Shown in pieces: positions 17,698 through 26,446 of a stretch of DNA of 35,948 nucleotides. Position numbers and translations under genes: made by a program. Origin of the DNA: Lachnospiraceae bacterium. Lineage in GTDB: Bacteria; Bacillota; Clostridia; Lachnospirales; Lachnospiraceae. Location: contig JAFXQR010000067.1 of assembly GCA_017526985.1 (NCBI GenBank), forward strand, positions 1-35,948, read 5' to 3'. Positions within the stretch are counted from its first letter, which is position 1. Every line of letters begins with the position of its first letter. The notes under the pieces were generated by a model. The model saw only the letters and a list, made by a program, of their open reading frames with translations. It did no database searches and was not told the DNA's origin.

Positions 17698-18651
17698 ATG
17701 AGAGCGTATAAGAAATATAGAAAAGAGATCAAACAGGATACTACAGAAGAGAAGAAAGAAGAAAATACAGAGCCAAAAGAAAAGTTCATCTTTTCCAATT
17801 ACGACAGTGAGGGCCTGGCGAGGATCGTGGACGGTATCCTGGAGTATCGTGATAAATACTGTTTCGAGCATCTGCTGAAGGGATGTGAAAAAGGTTTTTT
17901 GCCGGAAGAGGAATTTGCACATACGAATAAGTGGGTGAATAAGGACACAGGCAAAGCGTTGATCAGGATATTGTTGATCTGGGGCATTATTACTCCGTTG
18001 TGTGTTTTGGATGGTTGGAATGGGAGTATTGGAGATGCCGTAGTATGGGGGATTCTTTTATTTCTGTTTTGGGCAGGGGTGGATCACTATCTTTTCGGGC
18101 CGGAACGTGTACAGATCGGTTGGTATGATTTTGGCGAGATCCCGGTATGGGAAGATCGCGAGGATCATAAGGATCATCTGTTAAATATGCCTGCATTTAT
18201 CGGGACTGCAAAAGTGCGGGCAGAGCGTAAAATGGGAATTAATAGACAGGAACAGCTGACTGCGGATGAGCTGTTGATCGCGGCACAGGGATTGTCCTAC
18301 ATGCGTTGTTTAAGTACTTATTCGAAAGAGGCCAGGGCTTTTACGGAACAATGCGGCGAGAAAGATGTTGAGGTGGAGATAACGGAAGAGGGCGGATGTA
18401 ACGAACAGGATCGAAACGGAGAATACAGGATCACACTGGTCGGAAAAAACTGGATCGTTGAAAATACGATCACACCGGTGGAGGAACGTGTGGATAAAAC
18501 CTTTTTTATACCGTATGTGATCGGGAAAGACATGATACTAAAATTCAAAAAAGAAGGCGTACTTGATTTTTCGATATTGGATTATACGTTTCCAAAAGTG
18601 CAGCATATATTGGAAAATTATAAAAATGAAGACGGAGAGTCTTTTGTCTGA
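17698..18651 (+). CDS. Hypothetical membrane protein
   Basis: 317 residues, no family recognised. The first 30 residues are highly charged (Lys/Glu-rich). Two membrane helices lie at about 83-100 and 108-125 (RILLIWGIITPLCVLDGW, AVVWGILLFLFWAGVDHYLF). A large soluble C-terminal part contains ITLVGKNWIVENTITPVEERV and ends in a Lys/Phe-rich segment. Both soluble parts would face the same side. It is in series with the methyltransferase-like gene (34-base gap) and dihydrouridine synthase (36-base gap), so co-transcription is likely. Confidence 0.7.
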   Translation: MRAYKKYRKEIKQDTTEEKKEENTEPKEKFIFSNYDSEGLARIVDGILEYRDKYCFEHLLKGCEKGFLPEEEFAHTNKWVNKDTGKALIRILLIWGIITPLCVLDGWNGSIGDAVVWGILLFLFWAGVDHYLFGPERVQIGWYDFGEIPVWEDREDHKDHLLNMPAFIGTAKVRAERKMGINRQEQLTADELLIAAQGLSYMRCLSTYSKEARAFTEQCGEKDVEVEITEEGGCNEQDRNGEYRITLVGKNWIVENTITPVEERVDKTFFIPYVIGKDMILKFKKEGVLDFSILDYTFPKVQHILENYKNEDGESFV

Positions 18652-18687
18652 AAAGGTTTTCGTAAAAATACCGGATGAGGATAAGAT

Positions 18688-19647
18688 ATGAAATTGGGAT
18701 CAGAGATCATGATCGGAAGGATCCGCTTCTCATCGAATGTGTTGATGGCGCCGCTGGCAGGATATACCTGTTTTCCGTTCCGGTTAATGGCGAAACGATT
18801 GGGAGCCGGAAGTGCGTATACGGAAATGGTAAGTGCCGATGCATTGAAATATAATGATAAAGCAACATCTAAATTATTGTATACGGATGAGCGTGAAAAA
18901 CTAAAGTGCGTACAGCTTTTAGGCGCGATCCCCACAGTATTTGAGAGAGCAGCCAAGAGTGAGCTGCTTGAAAGATTTGATATCATCGATATCAATATGG
19001 GATGTCCGGTGCCGAATGTGGTAAAAGCGGGAGAGGGCAGCGCGTTGTTGGAAGATATTCCCCGCGCATCCAGGATCATAGAAGCATGCAAACGCAGCGG
19101 AAAAGTGGTATCGGTGAAATGCCGGATCGGTATGAACCGAAGCCGGATCGTGATCGAAGAATTTGCAAGAATGTGTGAAGCATCCGGTGCGGATATGATC
19201 ACAGTGCATGGACGTACCAGAGATATGATGTATGACGGAGAACCGTTGTATGAGTATATCAGTCTGGCAAAGGATGTGGTGCATATCCCGGTGTTTGCAA
19301 ACGGCGGGATCGATTCGAAAGAAAAAGCATACGAAATGATGGAAAAAACCGGAGCGGATGGGATCATGCTGGCCAGGTATGGTTTTGAAAATCCGTTACT
19401 GTTTTCGGAACTGACCGGCAGAGGAATCCAGGATACAAAGTATGATCTGTTAAAAGAACAATTGGAGATCGCGGCGGAGTGCTTTGATGAATTGTATGTG
19501 CTGACCTATATCAAAAAACTGGCATCGTATTTTATGAAGAAGATGCCCGGAACGAAACAGTACAAAATGGATCTGTACAGATGTGGCAGTATTTCGGAAT
19601 TAGGAAATCTATTGAAAGAAATATTTGATAAAGAAGTATTAGATTAA
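18688..19647 (+). CDS. tRNA-dihydrouridine synthase family protein
   Basis: 319 residues, normal length. The FMN/TIM-barrel signatures are MAPLAGYTCFPFR, INMGC106PVPNVVKAGEGSALL (Cys106 is the catalytic acid), KCRIGMN, TVHGRTR, FANGGI and DGIMLARYGFENPLLF. It reduces specific uridines to dihydrouridine in tRNA, using NADPH and FMN. The closest subgroup is DusB-like, but only alignment would settle which position is modified. In Firmicutes dus often sits near dksA/lysS; here it lies in an accessory series. Confidence 0.92.
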   Translation: MKLGSEIMIGRIRFSSNVLMAPLAGYTCFPFRLMAKRLGAGSAYTEMVSADALKYNDKATSKLLYTDEREKLKCVQLLGAIPTVFERAAKSELLERFDIIDINMGCPVPNVVKAGEGSALLEDIPRASRIIEACKRSGKVVSVKCRIGMNRSRIVIEEFARMCEASGADMITVHGRTRDMMYDGEPLYEYISLAKDVVHIPVFANGGIDSKEKAYEMMEKTGADGIMLARYGFENPLLFSELTGRGIQDTKYDLLKEQLEIAAECFDELYVLTYIKKLASYFMKKMPGTKQYKMDLYRCGSISELGNLLKEIFDKEVLD

Positions 19648-19722
19648 GAAACATTACAGAATAGTCAGAATGATTAAGAAGAATGAATCCGCAGAGCATG
19701 GGGATATAGCGGGAGTAGTTTG

Positions 19723-22700
19723 ATGCAGGATCAATTTGAAATTGAAAACGGAATATTGAAAGCATATGCAGGTGCGGATGCTGAAGTGCAGATACCGGAA
19801 GGCGTACATACCATCGGAGACGATGTTTTTAAGGGGATGGCATGGATCTTGAAAGTAAGTCTTCCGTCCACATTGGTAAAGATCGGAGACCGTGCTTTTA
19901 AAGGATGCCGCCAGCTGAAAGAGATTTCTTTTCCGGATGGATTAAGGGAGATCGGAGAATACACTTTTCATAAATGCCATGGGATCACGAAACTGGTTTT
20001 CCCGAAGTCTATGACACAGGTGGGAGCGTTTGCGTTTCTCTATTGTGATCATTTGAAAAAGGTGATCATGGAAGGACCGGAGAAACTGGGGAAGGCAGTG
20101 TTCTCGCACAATCTGTCCCTGCAGGAAGTGCATTTGAATCAAAGGTTGGATGATTCGAATTTTTCAGATGAAGTATTTGAAGGGTGTATACAGATCAAAA
20201 AGATCGCGCTTTCCGGGGAACTTTATGAGGTCGACAATCTGATCGAAGCTATGGATTCTCACTCGGTGTATCCGGACGTGATCAAATCCATCGCAAAGAG
20301 TGTGTATCATTCTCTGGAGATTGAAGATGGTGTGTTGAATAAATTCAGTATCAATCTGAAAACCGTCATTGTTCCCGAGGGGATCACGGCCGTCGGAAAA
20401 GCTTGTTTCTTTGATAAAAAAGGGATCGTAAATATTGTGTTGCCGCAGTCGATCCGTGAAATCAGGGCCAATGCTTTTCTGAACTGTATTAGTTTGGAAG
20501 AGATCACGATCCCGAGGGAGGATATCCTGCTGGATGAGAAAGCCTTTCGCGGTTGCAGTAATCTGAAAACAGTACATTTGCAAGACACAACCTACCGGCT
20601 GGATAAGGAAGTGAACAATGTGCTGGCGGGACGCATCCGGGATCAGGTAAATGGAGATTTCTACATCAGCGGCAGGATCCTGGTACGCTATATGGGAAAA
20701 GAAGAACAGATCACGATACCGGATGGTGTGGAAGTGATCGGAGAACGCTGCTTTTTCGGAAATGATACGATCAAGATCGTGACATGCCCGGAGAGCCTGT
20801 TGGAGATCCGCGAGCAGGCTTTTTCGGGATGTGTTACCTTACAGGGGATCGTTTTATCACATAAACTAAAACGAATTGAACGGGAAGCTTTTGCGGAATG
20901 TAAAAAGCTTTTGAAATGTATTCTTCCGGAAAGTGTCGAATATATTGGGGAATATGCTTTTCGCCGTTGTTTGACATTGCGTGTTTTTGACCCGTGGCCG
21001 GAGGGCGCGGTGATCCATTCTTATGCATTTTATCGCGCGAAGCAGCTTGCACAGATGACAGAAAAATTAAAGGGAGTGCAAAATGATGTCACGAAAGAGG
21101 CTGTAGAGTATAAGGAAGACGATATTGTTGCATATGCATTTCTTGGAAAAGAAGAATTGCACACGCTTACTCTTTCCGGTGTGCAAAGGATCGGGAAATA
21201 TGCGTATGCGTCTTGTCCGGAACTGGAAGAGATCGTGATAGATGCGCCGGACTGCGTGATCGAATCGCATGCGTTCTCGGCATGCCCGAAACTGAAGAAG
21301 ATCTGTTTGCATGTAAAGGAGATCGGAAAGGCATGTTTTTCCTTTTGCAAAGAACTGGAAGAAGTGCAGTTGTCCGGGGTGCAGATTCTGCCGGCAGAAT
21401 GTTTTGCCGGATGTCATGCATTACAGAGATTCGAAGCAAAAGAGATACGTCAGATGGAAGCGCGTTGTTTTGATGAGTGCATCTGTCTGGATTCCTTTGA
21501 TTTTTCCGGGATCCGTTTGATCGGAGAACGGGCCTTTGAACGTTGTGATTCCTTGCAGTATGTTGTGCTCGATCAGACGGAATGTGCTTTTCATGCATTT
21601 GCGGATTGTGTATCTTTGGAATCCGTGCAGATCACAAAGGATACCATATTGAAAAGCGGAGTCTTTATCGGCTGCACACAGATGCGAAAGATCCGTTATG
21701 AAGGGACGGACTATACATTTTCGAAATTTGCGGACAGTAAAAATACGACCGATAATTTCTATCCGGTGCCGGTGCGTGAAGTGATCGCATCTGTTTATTC
21801 CTGTTTTGATATCCGGGACGGAAAGGAGCTGGCCGGTTATTCACAGGATGCGGTTTGCGTTACGATCCTTCAAGACATCGAAGAGATCGGACAGGATGTT
21901 TTCCGGGATCACATTCGTTTGAAAGAGATTCATATACCGCAATCTGTAAAAAAAATTGGCAGTCATGCATTTGCGATGACCGCGTGGATGGATGCGTGTC
22001 GGGAACGATGCGATATGGTCATTGTTAATGATATTCTTTTGGATGGGGCGAAGTGTACCGGAAAAGTACTGATCCCGGATATTGTGAAACGAGTTGCAGC
22101 ATGGAGTTTTGCGGGTAATATTCATATTACGGAGCTGCAGATATCATCCGATCGGATCGCGATTGAAAACCTGGCATTTCGTAATTGCCTGAATCTGAAA
22201 AAGATCACAGATCACGACGGTATGGAATATGTACTGCGCGATATCTCAGATCTTGAAACGAAAGGTTATCCGGAACTGATCCGGCGGATTTTTACGGAAT
22301 GTCTGAATTGTTATAAACTGGATGAGAATAAAAATCTGATCGAGAGTACCGGAAATATTACGCAGTTAAATTTTCCGGAAGGCATACGGGCGATCGGAGA
22401 TGGTGTATACAAGGACTGTCATTTGTTGGAAAGTATCACGCTTTGCAAAGATACCGTGCGGATCGGAAAATGTGCTTTTGAAAACGGGAAATGGCTTAAG
22501 CAGGTAATGAATGCACAGACAGTCGAAGTGATTGCTGCCCAGGCATTTTCCGGATGCCAGTCGCTGGAGATGATCGATCTGTCGGATGCATTGTGCGAAC
22601 TGGGAAAACGTTGTTTCGAACATTGCTGCAGTTTAAAAGAAATCTATCTCTCGGACCGACTTGAAACAATATCTGAGAGAGCGTTCTTCCGCTGCAAATC

Positions 22701-22944
22701 ATTGCGGACACTTTTTATTCCGTCGGCGGTCAACACAATTGAAAATGAAGCGTTTGCATTTTGCAGTATGCTGAAAGATGTATATGTGTCTGAGAAAACA
22801 CAGGTGGCAGATTCGGCATTTGCCTATTGCGATGATGTGAATATCCACAGATATGGAGAAGGATTTGGCAGAGAAGACTTTGATAAAGAAAATTTTGATA
22901 AAGAGAATTTTGATAAAGAAGACTTCAGGAAGGTGACGATATGA
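19723..22944 (+). CDS. Very large leucine-rich repeat (LRR_5, BspA-like) protein without signal peptide
   Basis: 1073 residues from the ATG at 19723, seven bases after GGGAG. A TTG one codon upstream is not needed. Almost the whole chain is made of 22-24-residue LRR_5 repeats of the form xxIxIPxSVxxIGxxAFxxCxxL, e.g. LREIGEYTFHKCHGITKL. These usually belong to secreted BspA-like surface proteins, but no signal peptide, membrane helix or sorting motif is present, so this copy looks cytoplasmic or is exported in another way. The C-terminus has a short acidic Phe/Asp/Lys tandem repeat (see 22873-22926). The stop overlaps the aldo/keto reductase start by four bases. A partner-binding scaffold is plausible; the role is unknown. 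Confidence 0.88.
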   Translation: MQDQFEIENGILKAYAGADAEVQIPEGVHTIGDDVFKGMAWILKVSLPSTLVKIGDRAFKGCRQLKEISFPDGLREIGEYTFHKCHGITKLVFPKSMTQVGAFAFLYCDHLKKVIMEGPEKLGKAVFSHNLSLQEVHLNQRLDDSNFSDEVFEGCIQIKKIALSGELYEVDNLIEAMDSHSVYPDVIKSIAKSVYHSLEIEDGVLNKFSINLKTVIVPEGITAVGKACFFDKKGIVNIVLPQSIREIRANAFLNCISLEEITIPREDILLDEKAFRGCSNLKTVHLQDTTYRLDKEVNNVLAGRIRDQVNGDFYISGRILVRYMGKEEQITIPDGVEVIGERCFFGNDTIKIVTCPESLLEIREQAFSGCVTLQGIVLSHKLKRIEREAFAECKKLLKCILPESVEYIGEYAFRRCLTLRVFDPWPEGAVIHSYAFYRAKQLAQMTEKLKGVQNDVTKEAVEYKEDDIVAYAFLGKEELHTLTLSGVQRIGKYAYASCPELEEIVIDAPDCVIESHAFSACPKLKKICLHVKEIGKACFSFCKELEEVQLSGVQILPAECFAGCHALQRFEAKEIRQMEARCFDECICLDSFDFSGIRLIGERAFERCDSLQYVVLDQTECAFHAFADCVSLESVQITKDTILKSGVFIGCTQMRKIRYEGTDYTFSKFADSKNTTDNFYPVPVREVIASVYSCFDIRDGKELAGYSQDAVCVTILQDIEEIGQDVFRDHIRLKEIHIPQSVKKIGSHAFAMTAWMDACRERCDMVIVNDILLDGAKCTGKVLIPDIVKRVAAWSFAGNIHITELQISSDRIAIENLAFRNCLNLKKITDHDGMEYVLRDISDLETKGYPELIRRIFTECLNCYKLDENKNLIESTGNITQLNFPEGIRAIGDGVYKDCHLLESITLCKDTVRIGKCAFENGKWLKQVMNAQTVEVIAAQAFSGCQSLEMIDLSDALCELGKRCFEHCCSLKEIYLSDRLETISERAFFRCKSLRTLFIPSAVNTIENEAFAFCSMLKDVYVSEKTQVADSAFAYCDDVNIHRYGEGFGREDFDKENFDKENFDKEDFRKVTI
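22873..22926 (+). repeat. 15-bp in-frame tandem repeat
   Basis: About 3.6 copies of a 15-base unit encode (E)(D/N)FDK near the C-terminus of the LRR protein. Copies differ at only a few bases, so copy number may vary by slippage without a frameshift. Confidence 0.85.
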
Positions 22945-24005
22945 GATACCGGGATCTCGGAAAAACCGGAGTGCGCGTATCAGAGCTGGGTTTCGGGACC
23001 ATCCCGATCTTAAGTGGTAGTGTGCCGGTATTGCCGGAATACTTCAGCCCGGATACGGAAGAAGCGGTTGCGATCATGAGAAAAGCTTATGATCACGGCT
23101 GCAATTTTTATGATACAGCGATCATCGAAGAATACGGAGATGCCGAGATCAAACTTGGTGAATTTGTAAAGACCATCGACAGAGATACGATCGTTATTTC
23201 AGATAAGGCCAGATTTTACAGTGGTGGGGATATCTATCGGGAAGTGTTGCGCTCTACGGAACATCTCGGTACCAGACCGGATATTTATTTTGTGCATCAG
23301 GTGGATGAGGATAATGCGGATGAAGTGTTTGCAAAATACGGTGCACTGGATGCATTGTATGATCTGAAACGGGAAGGGAAGATCGGCTTTACCGGGATCG
23401 CATCACATTATTACAATGTTTTATATCGGGCAGCATGCGATCCGAGAGTGGATGTGTTACAAGGGAGCGGAAATATCTTTGAACGGGGGATGCTGGAAAG
23501 GATCCGAAAAGAAGCTGCTTTTCGTGAGAAGGGATTGATCCTGAATAAAGTCTATGCAGCAGGACTTCTGATCGGAGCGTTTACGCCGGAGGAGCTGATC
23601 GGAGGAATACTGGAGTATTCGTTTTCTTCTGCGCTTTTGGGAATTGGTACTTTTGCGCAGGCGGAGACTGCGTTTGCAAATGAGATTCCGATGCACCATT
23701 TTTCGCAGGAAGAAGTTATGGAACGTTTGCGAAAAAGCTTTGAACCTATCTCCTGCGATCGATGTCAAAAGTGTTCCTGTATATACGGGCATGAGATTCA
23801 CACAACATTTCGCCAGTATAACTATTATCAATTGGGAAAAGAATACTGGGCCATCCGGAAACTGCAGATGGATGCGGAGGAAAATTGGGAGCATTGCAGA
23901 TCATGTACAGAGCCAACCTGTATGAAGGAATGCGGACAACACTTATATGTACCGGAGCAGATGGAAAGGGTGCATCAGTTATTGCTGGCTTTTGGAAATG
24001 CATAA
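22941..24005 (+). CDS. Aldo/keto reductase with C-terminal Cys-rich (Fe-S-like) tail
   Basis: 354 residues. The AKR tetrad is visible as Asp58 (FYDTA), Tyr65 (EEYGD), Lys89 (ISDKA) and His119 (FVHQ), on a TIM barrel starting MRYRDLGKTGVRVSELGFGT. The C-terminal 100 residues carry CDRCQKCSC and CRSCTEPTCMKECG clusters that could bind one or two Fe-S clusters, as in COG1453-like reductases. It likely is an NAD(P)H-dependent carbonyl reductase; the substrate is not inferable. The ATGA overlap with the LRR gene implies translational coupling. Confidence 0.88.
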   Translation: MRYRDLGKTGVRVSELGFGTIPILSGSVPVLPEYFSPDTEEAVAIMRKAYDHGCNFYDTAIIEEYGDAEIKLGEFVKTIDRDTIVISDKARFYSGGDIYREVLRSTEHLGTRPDIYFVHQVDEDNADEVFAKYGALDALYDLKREGKIGFTGIASHYYNVLYRAACDPRVDVLQGSGNIFERGMLERIRKEAAFREKGLILNKVYAAGLLIGAFTPEELIGGILEYSFSSALLGIGTFAQAETAFANEIPMHHFSQEEVMERLRKSFEPISCDRCQKCSCIYGHEIHTTFRQYNYYQLGKEYWAIRKLQMDAEENWEHCRSCTEPTCMKECGQHLYVPEQMERVHQLLLAFGNA

Positions 24006-24047
24006 GAGAAACTGTTGTCAACATAAAAAAAGAAGGGAGAGTAAGGG

Positions 24048-24734
24048 ATGGAAGAAAGAACCACGGAAAACATGGAAGCAGATTTTTGCTATCGGGACCG
24101 GTTGTTTAAGGAAGACCAGATGTATACCCGGCTGAAAACGATCGCGCAGGACAGGTTATATTCGGAAACCTACAAAGCCCTGGCGTATATGCGGGAACAT
24201 CATGACGGACAGTTTCGGAAACCGGGAAAACATGGAGACGCACATGTTCCTTACATCAATCATCCCTTAATGATGGCCTGCCATGCGCTCGCCCTTGGCA
24301 TTAACGATGATGCTTTGCTTGCAGCTGTTCTTTTACATGATGTGGTGGAAGACACGGATACGACGCTGGAGGAACTGCCGTTTTCGGAAGAGGTGCGCAC
24401 CATTGTCGGATTGGTCACTTTTATCAAGCCGGAGAGTGGTGATCCGGTAGAAAAGGACGCGGCTAAGAAAACCTATTATGAAAATATCCGACGGCATCCC
24501 AAAGCCTGTGTTTTGAAAGCACTGGATCGTTGTAATAATGTTTCTACAATGGCGCAGTCGTTTACTCGCGAGAAGTTGATCGAATATGTAAAAGAAACCG
24601 AAGATTATGTGCTGCCGTTAATTACGCAGATCAAGGAGTATTATCCGGAATATGCGGATATTGCGTTTATTGTGAAGTATCACATCATCAGTGTGATCGA
24701 GTCGGTAAAAAATCTTTTAGATCAAAATGGCTGA
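24048..24734 (+). CDS. HD-domain protein resembling the (p)ppGpp hydrolase part of RelA/SpoT
   Basis: 228 residues. The HD signature of stand-alone alarmone hydrolases (SAH/Mesh1-like) is complete: YINHPLMMACHALA (His72), LLHDVVEDTDTT (His97-Asp98, Glu101-Asp102) and LKALDRCNNVSTM (the second Asp). It lacks a synthetase domain. It probably hydrolyses a pyrophosphorylated guanosine nucleotide with Mn2+; this rests on family resemblance. It ends at a terminator shared with the convergent RelA/SpoT-type synthetase gene. The ribosome site is GGGAGAGTAAGGG. Confidence 0.85.
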   Translation: MEERTTENMEADFCYRDRLFKEDQMYTRLKTIAQDRLYSETYKALAYMREHHDGQFRKPGKHGDAHVPYINHPLMMACHALALGINDDALLAAVLLHDVVEDTDTTLEELPFSEEVRTIVGLVTFIKPESGDPVEKDAAKKTYYENIRRHPKACVLKALDRCNNVSTMAQSFTREKLIEYVKETEDYVLPLITQIKEYYPEYADIAFIVKYHIISVIESVKNLLDQNG

Positions 24735-24740
24735 TATCGC

Positions 24741-24770
24741 AAAGAGCTCACAAGGCGTGAGCTCTTTTTT
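24741..24770. terminator. Shared terminator of convergent HD and synthetase genes
   Basis: AAGAGCTCAC, loop AAGGC and GTGAGCTCTT, then a T run. The minus-strand gene reads through the stem: its stop codon is at 24748-24750, so the hairpin lies within its last seven codons. Confidence 0.85.
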
Positions 24771-25797
24771 TCAGCAGATATTGCGTGTGCTTTTGAACGC
24801 TTTCTTCATTGCTGTCACTTAAACGGAAAAATCCGGCAATCGCTTTGCTGTCATAGTCCCCATAGATCAAACGAGCCCGGCAAAGATAATAAATACCGAC
24901 AGTGGAGATCAGTTCGTCAATATCACCGCTGCCCAGCATATCTTTTACCATCGCTAGAGCGTGATCGTGTTCCTGCTCTAATAGCGCGTTCATTTCACCC
25001 AATGTTTTGACACCGAGGTAATCCAGCTTTTCCAGCGTACCTTCCAGATCGGCATCCACGATCTGCGCGCCGGAGATGTTGCGGATCTCATTCATAAAAG
25101 CGATCATGCGCTGGCTGTGCTGCATATACAGCGTGAGGGATACCAGATCCAGATGATAGGATTCAGCAGTGTCGTTGCTGATCTGTTCATATAATTCTTT
25201 CTGGTATTCGGCAATGCGGGACTTGATGTGCAGGAAGGCTTCATCTGCCAGTTCGAGCAATCCTGCAACGCGGGAAAACTCCCGGCGTACATCTCTGGGG
25301 ACTCCAAATTTTGTTTTATATCCCAGATCGTGTTCTATCTCAGCCCAGGTATGTTGCAGAGAAGAACGGATCTGTATCTCGAAGCGCAGATGAAGCAGGT
25401 CTTCCGGATAGCCTGCATTCTTTGGCAGCATACAGATATAATGCAGCGAAAGATAACCGAAAGCATCGGGAGCGATCGCAGCGCGTTTATCCGTGGATCG
25501 TTCCCAGTCGATTTCCAATACCTGTGATAATCTGGCTGCGATCTCATCTACCTGATCGGCAAAATAACAGATAATACGATAGCCTAAAAGATCCGTCATT
25601 TTTAAAAGATTTGTATATTTTTCCGGCTTGCGATGCAGCTTGCCGAGTGTGGATTCTTTTGTTTTGATGCGGTGCACGATCTGCATGATACCGTTTCGTT
25701 CATCACCGGCAGCTTCTGTGATCAGTTTGGTCGCGATGGCTTCGACGCGTTCGTATTGCGGCCGCAGCTCATCATATTCGTCGATTATGCTATCCAT
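24748..25797 (-). CDS. RelA/SpoT-domain (p)ppGpp synthetase-like protein
   Basis: 349 residues. The synthetase fold signatures are RIKTKESTLGKL (43-54), the metal-binding Asp69 with DLLGYRIICYF, GYLSLHY (114-120), and E140-IQIRSSLQHTWAEIEHDLGYK. No HD hydrolase, TGS or ACT domain is present, so it is a small alarmone synthetase type; the C-terminal 190 residues are a helical extension of unknown role. It should transfer pyrophosphate from ATP to GDP/GTP or another acceptor (some relatives modify tRNA or make ppApp). It is last in the four-gene minus operon, overlapping the HNH gene by 13 bases. Confidence 0.88.
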   Translation of the reverse strand: MDSIIDEYDELRPQYERVEAIATKLITEAAGDERNGIMQIVHRIKTKESTLGKLHRKPEKYTNLLKMTDLLGYRIICYFADQVDEIAARLSQVLEIDWERSTDKRAAIAPDAFGYLSLHYICMLPKNAGYPEDLLHLRFEIQIRSSLQHTWAEIEHDLGYKTKFGVPRDVRREFSRVAGLLELADEAFLHIKSRIAEYQKELYEQISNDTAESYHLDLVSLTLYMQHSQRMIAFMNEIRNISGAQIVDADLEGTLEKLDYLGVKTLGEMNALLEQEHDHALAMVKDMLGSGDIDELISTVGIYYLCRARLIYGDYDSKAIAGFFRLSDSNEESVQKHTQYLLKKRAHAL

Positions 25798-26441
25798 AAA
25801 AACTCCTTAAAAACTTTTGCCAGATCAAAAGGGAAAGAAAGACCGCTCTTTGATAAGATCTCATTTAACAGGTTACCGCCACGATAAAGATCTATCGCAA
25901 GCCAGGCCAATGCGGAGACGATAGCGATACGGAAAAGGAAACGCAGGATCCGCATCGGACGATGGCGAAAAATTTTACCGCGCAGTATCCATAATCCTCC
26001 TTTGGCTTCTTTGATGTTGTTGCAGTCACTGCAGGCGCCGCAAAGATTCTTTATATCGTTCACATTTTTGCCGGATCTTGCATAGCGCAGGGAAGTACTT
26101 GCCTGGCCCACAGATACGATATGATCTACCGTTATGTTTTTGGCGAGGACCAATCGCCCGCAGTAAGTGCAGAGATACATTCCCAGAAATGGCGGATTTT
26201 CATGTACCCATTTTGCCTTGTACGAAGTATTGCGCTTTAGGTTTTTATCCAGCAGCTCATAGCGCAGGCCTCGTTCTTTGGCGTAACGGATATTTTTCTT
26301 CGCACCCATATTTCCTACCAAACGCACCCAGGCATTTGTACTGCGCTCATAACGAAAGCCTCTCAGCCAAAGCTGTAGACGATAAGGCTCGATGCGCTCA
26401 TCTGCATTTTTTCCGCTGCTGATCTTCAGTAAATGTTTCAT
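25785..26441 (-). CDS. HNH endonuclease-like protein with C-terminal membrane helix
   Basis: 218 residues. The zinc-type HNH core has C91xxC94, the catalytic D106-H107 (ITVDHIVS), and NLCGACSDCNNIKEAKGG with C134, C137 and C140 and the final Asn/Lys. The N-terminal 80 residues are basic and may bind DNA or RNA. A hydrophobic helix (about 164-183, ILRFLFRIAIVSALAWLAIDLY) predicts membrane attachment, unusual for an HNH nuclease. It starts five bases after the end of the Memo/AMMECR1 gene and overlaps the synthetase gene. Nuclease activity is inferred from the motif only. Confidence 0.82.
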   Translation of the reverse strand: MKHLLKISSGKNADERIEPYRLQLWLRGFRYERSTNAWVRLVGNMGAKKNIRYAKERGLRYELLDKNLKRNTSYKAKWVHENPPFLGMYLCTYCGRLVLAKNITVDHIVSVGQASTSLRYARSGKNVNDIKNLCGACSDCNNIKEAKGGLWILRGKIFRHRPMRILRFLFRIAIVSALAWLAIDLYRGGNLLNEILSKSGLSFPFDLAKVFKEFLWIA

Positions 26442-26446
26442 AAAAA

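Noticed and set aside
22873-22926. CRISPR-like short repeats
   Set aside because: They are contiguous in-frame 15-base tandem units without spacers. No other spaced repeat array was noticed in the window.
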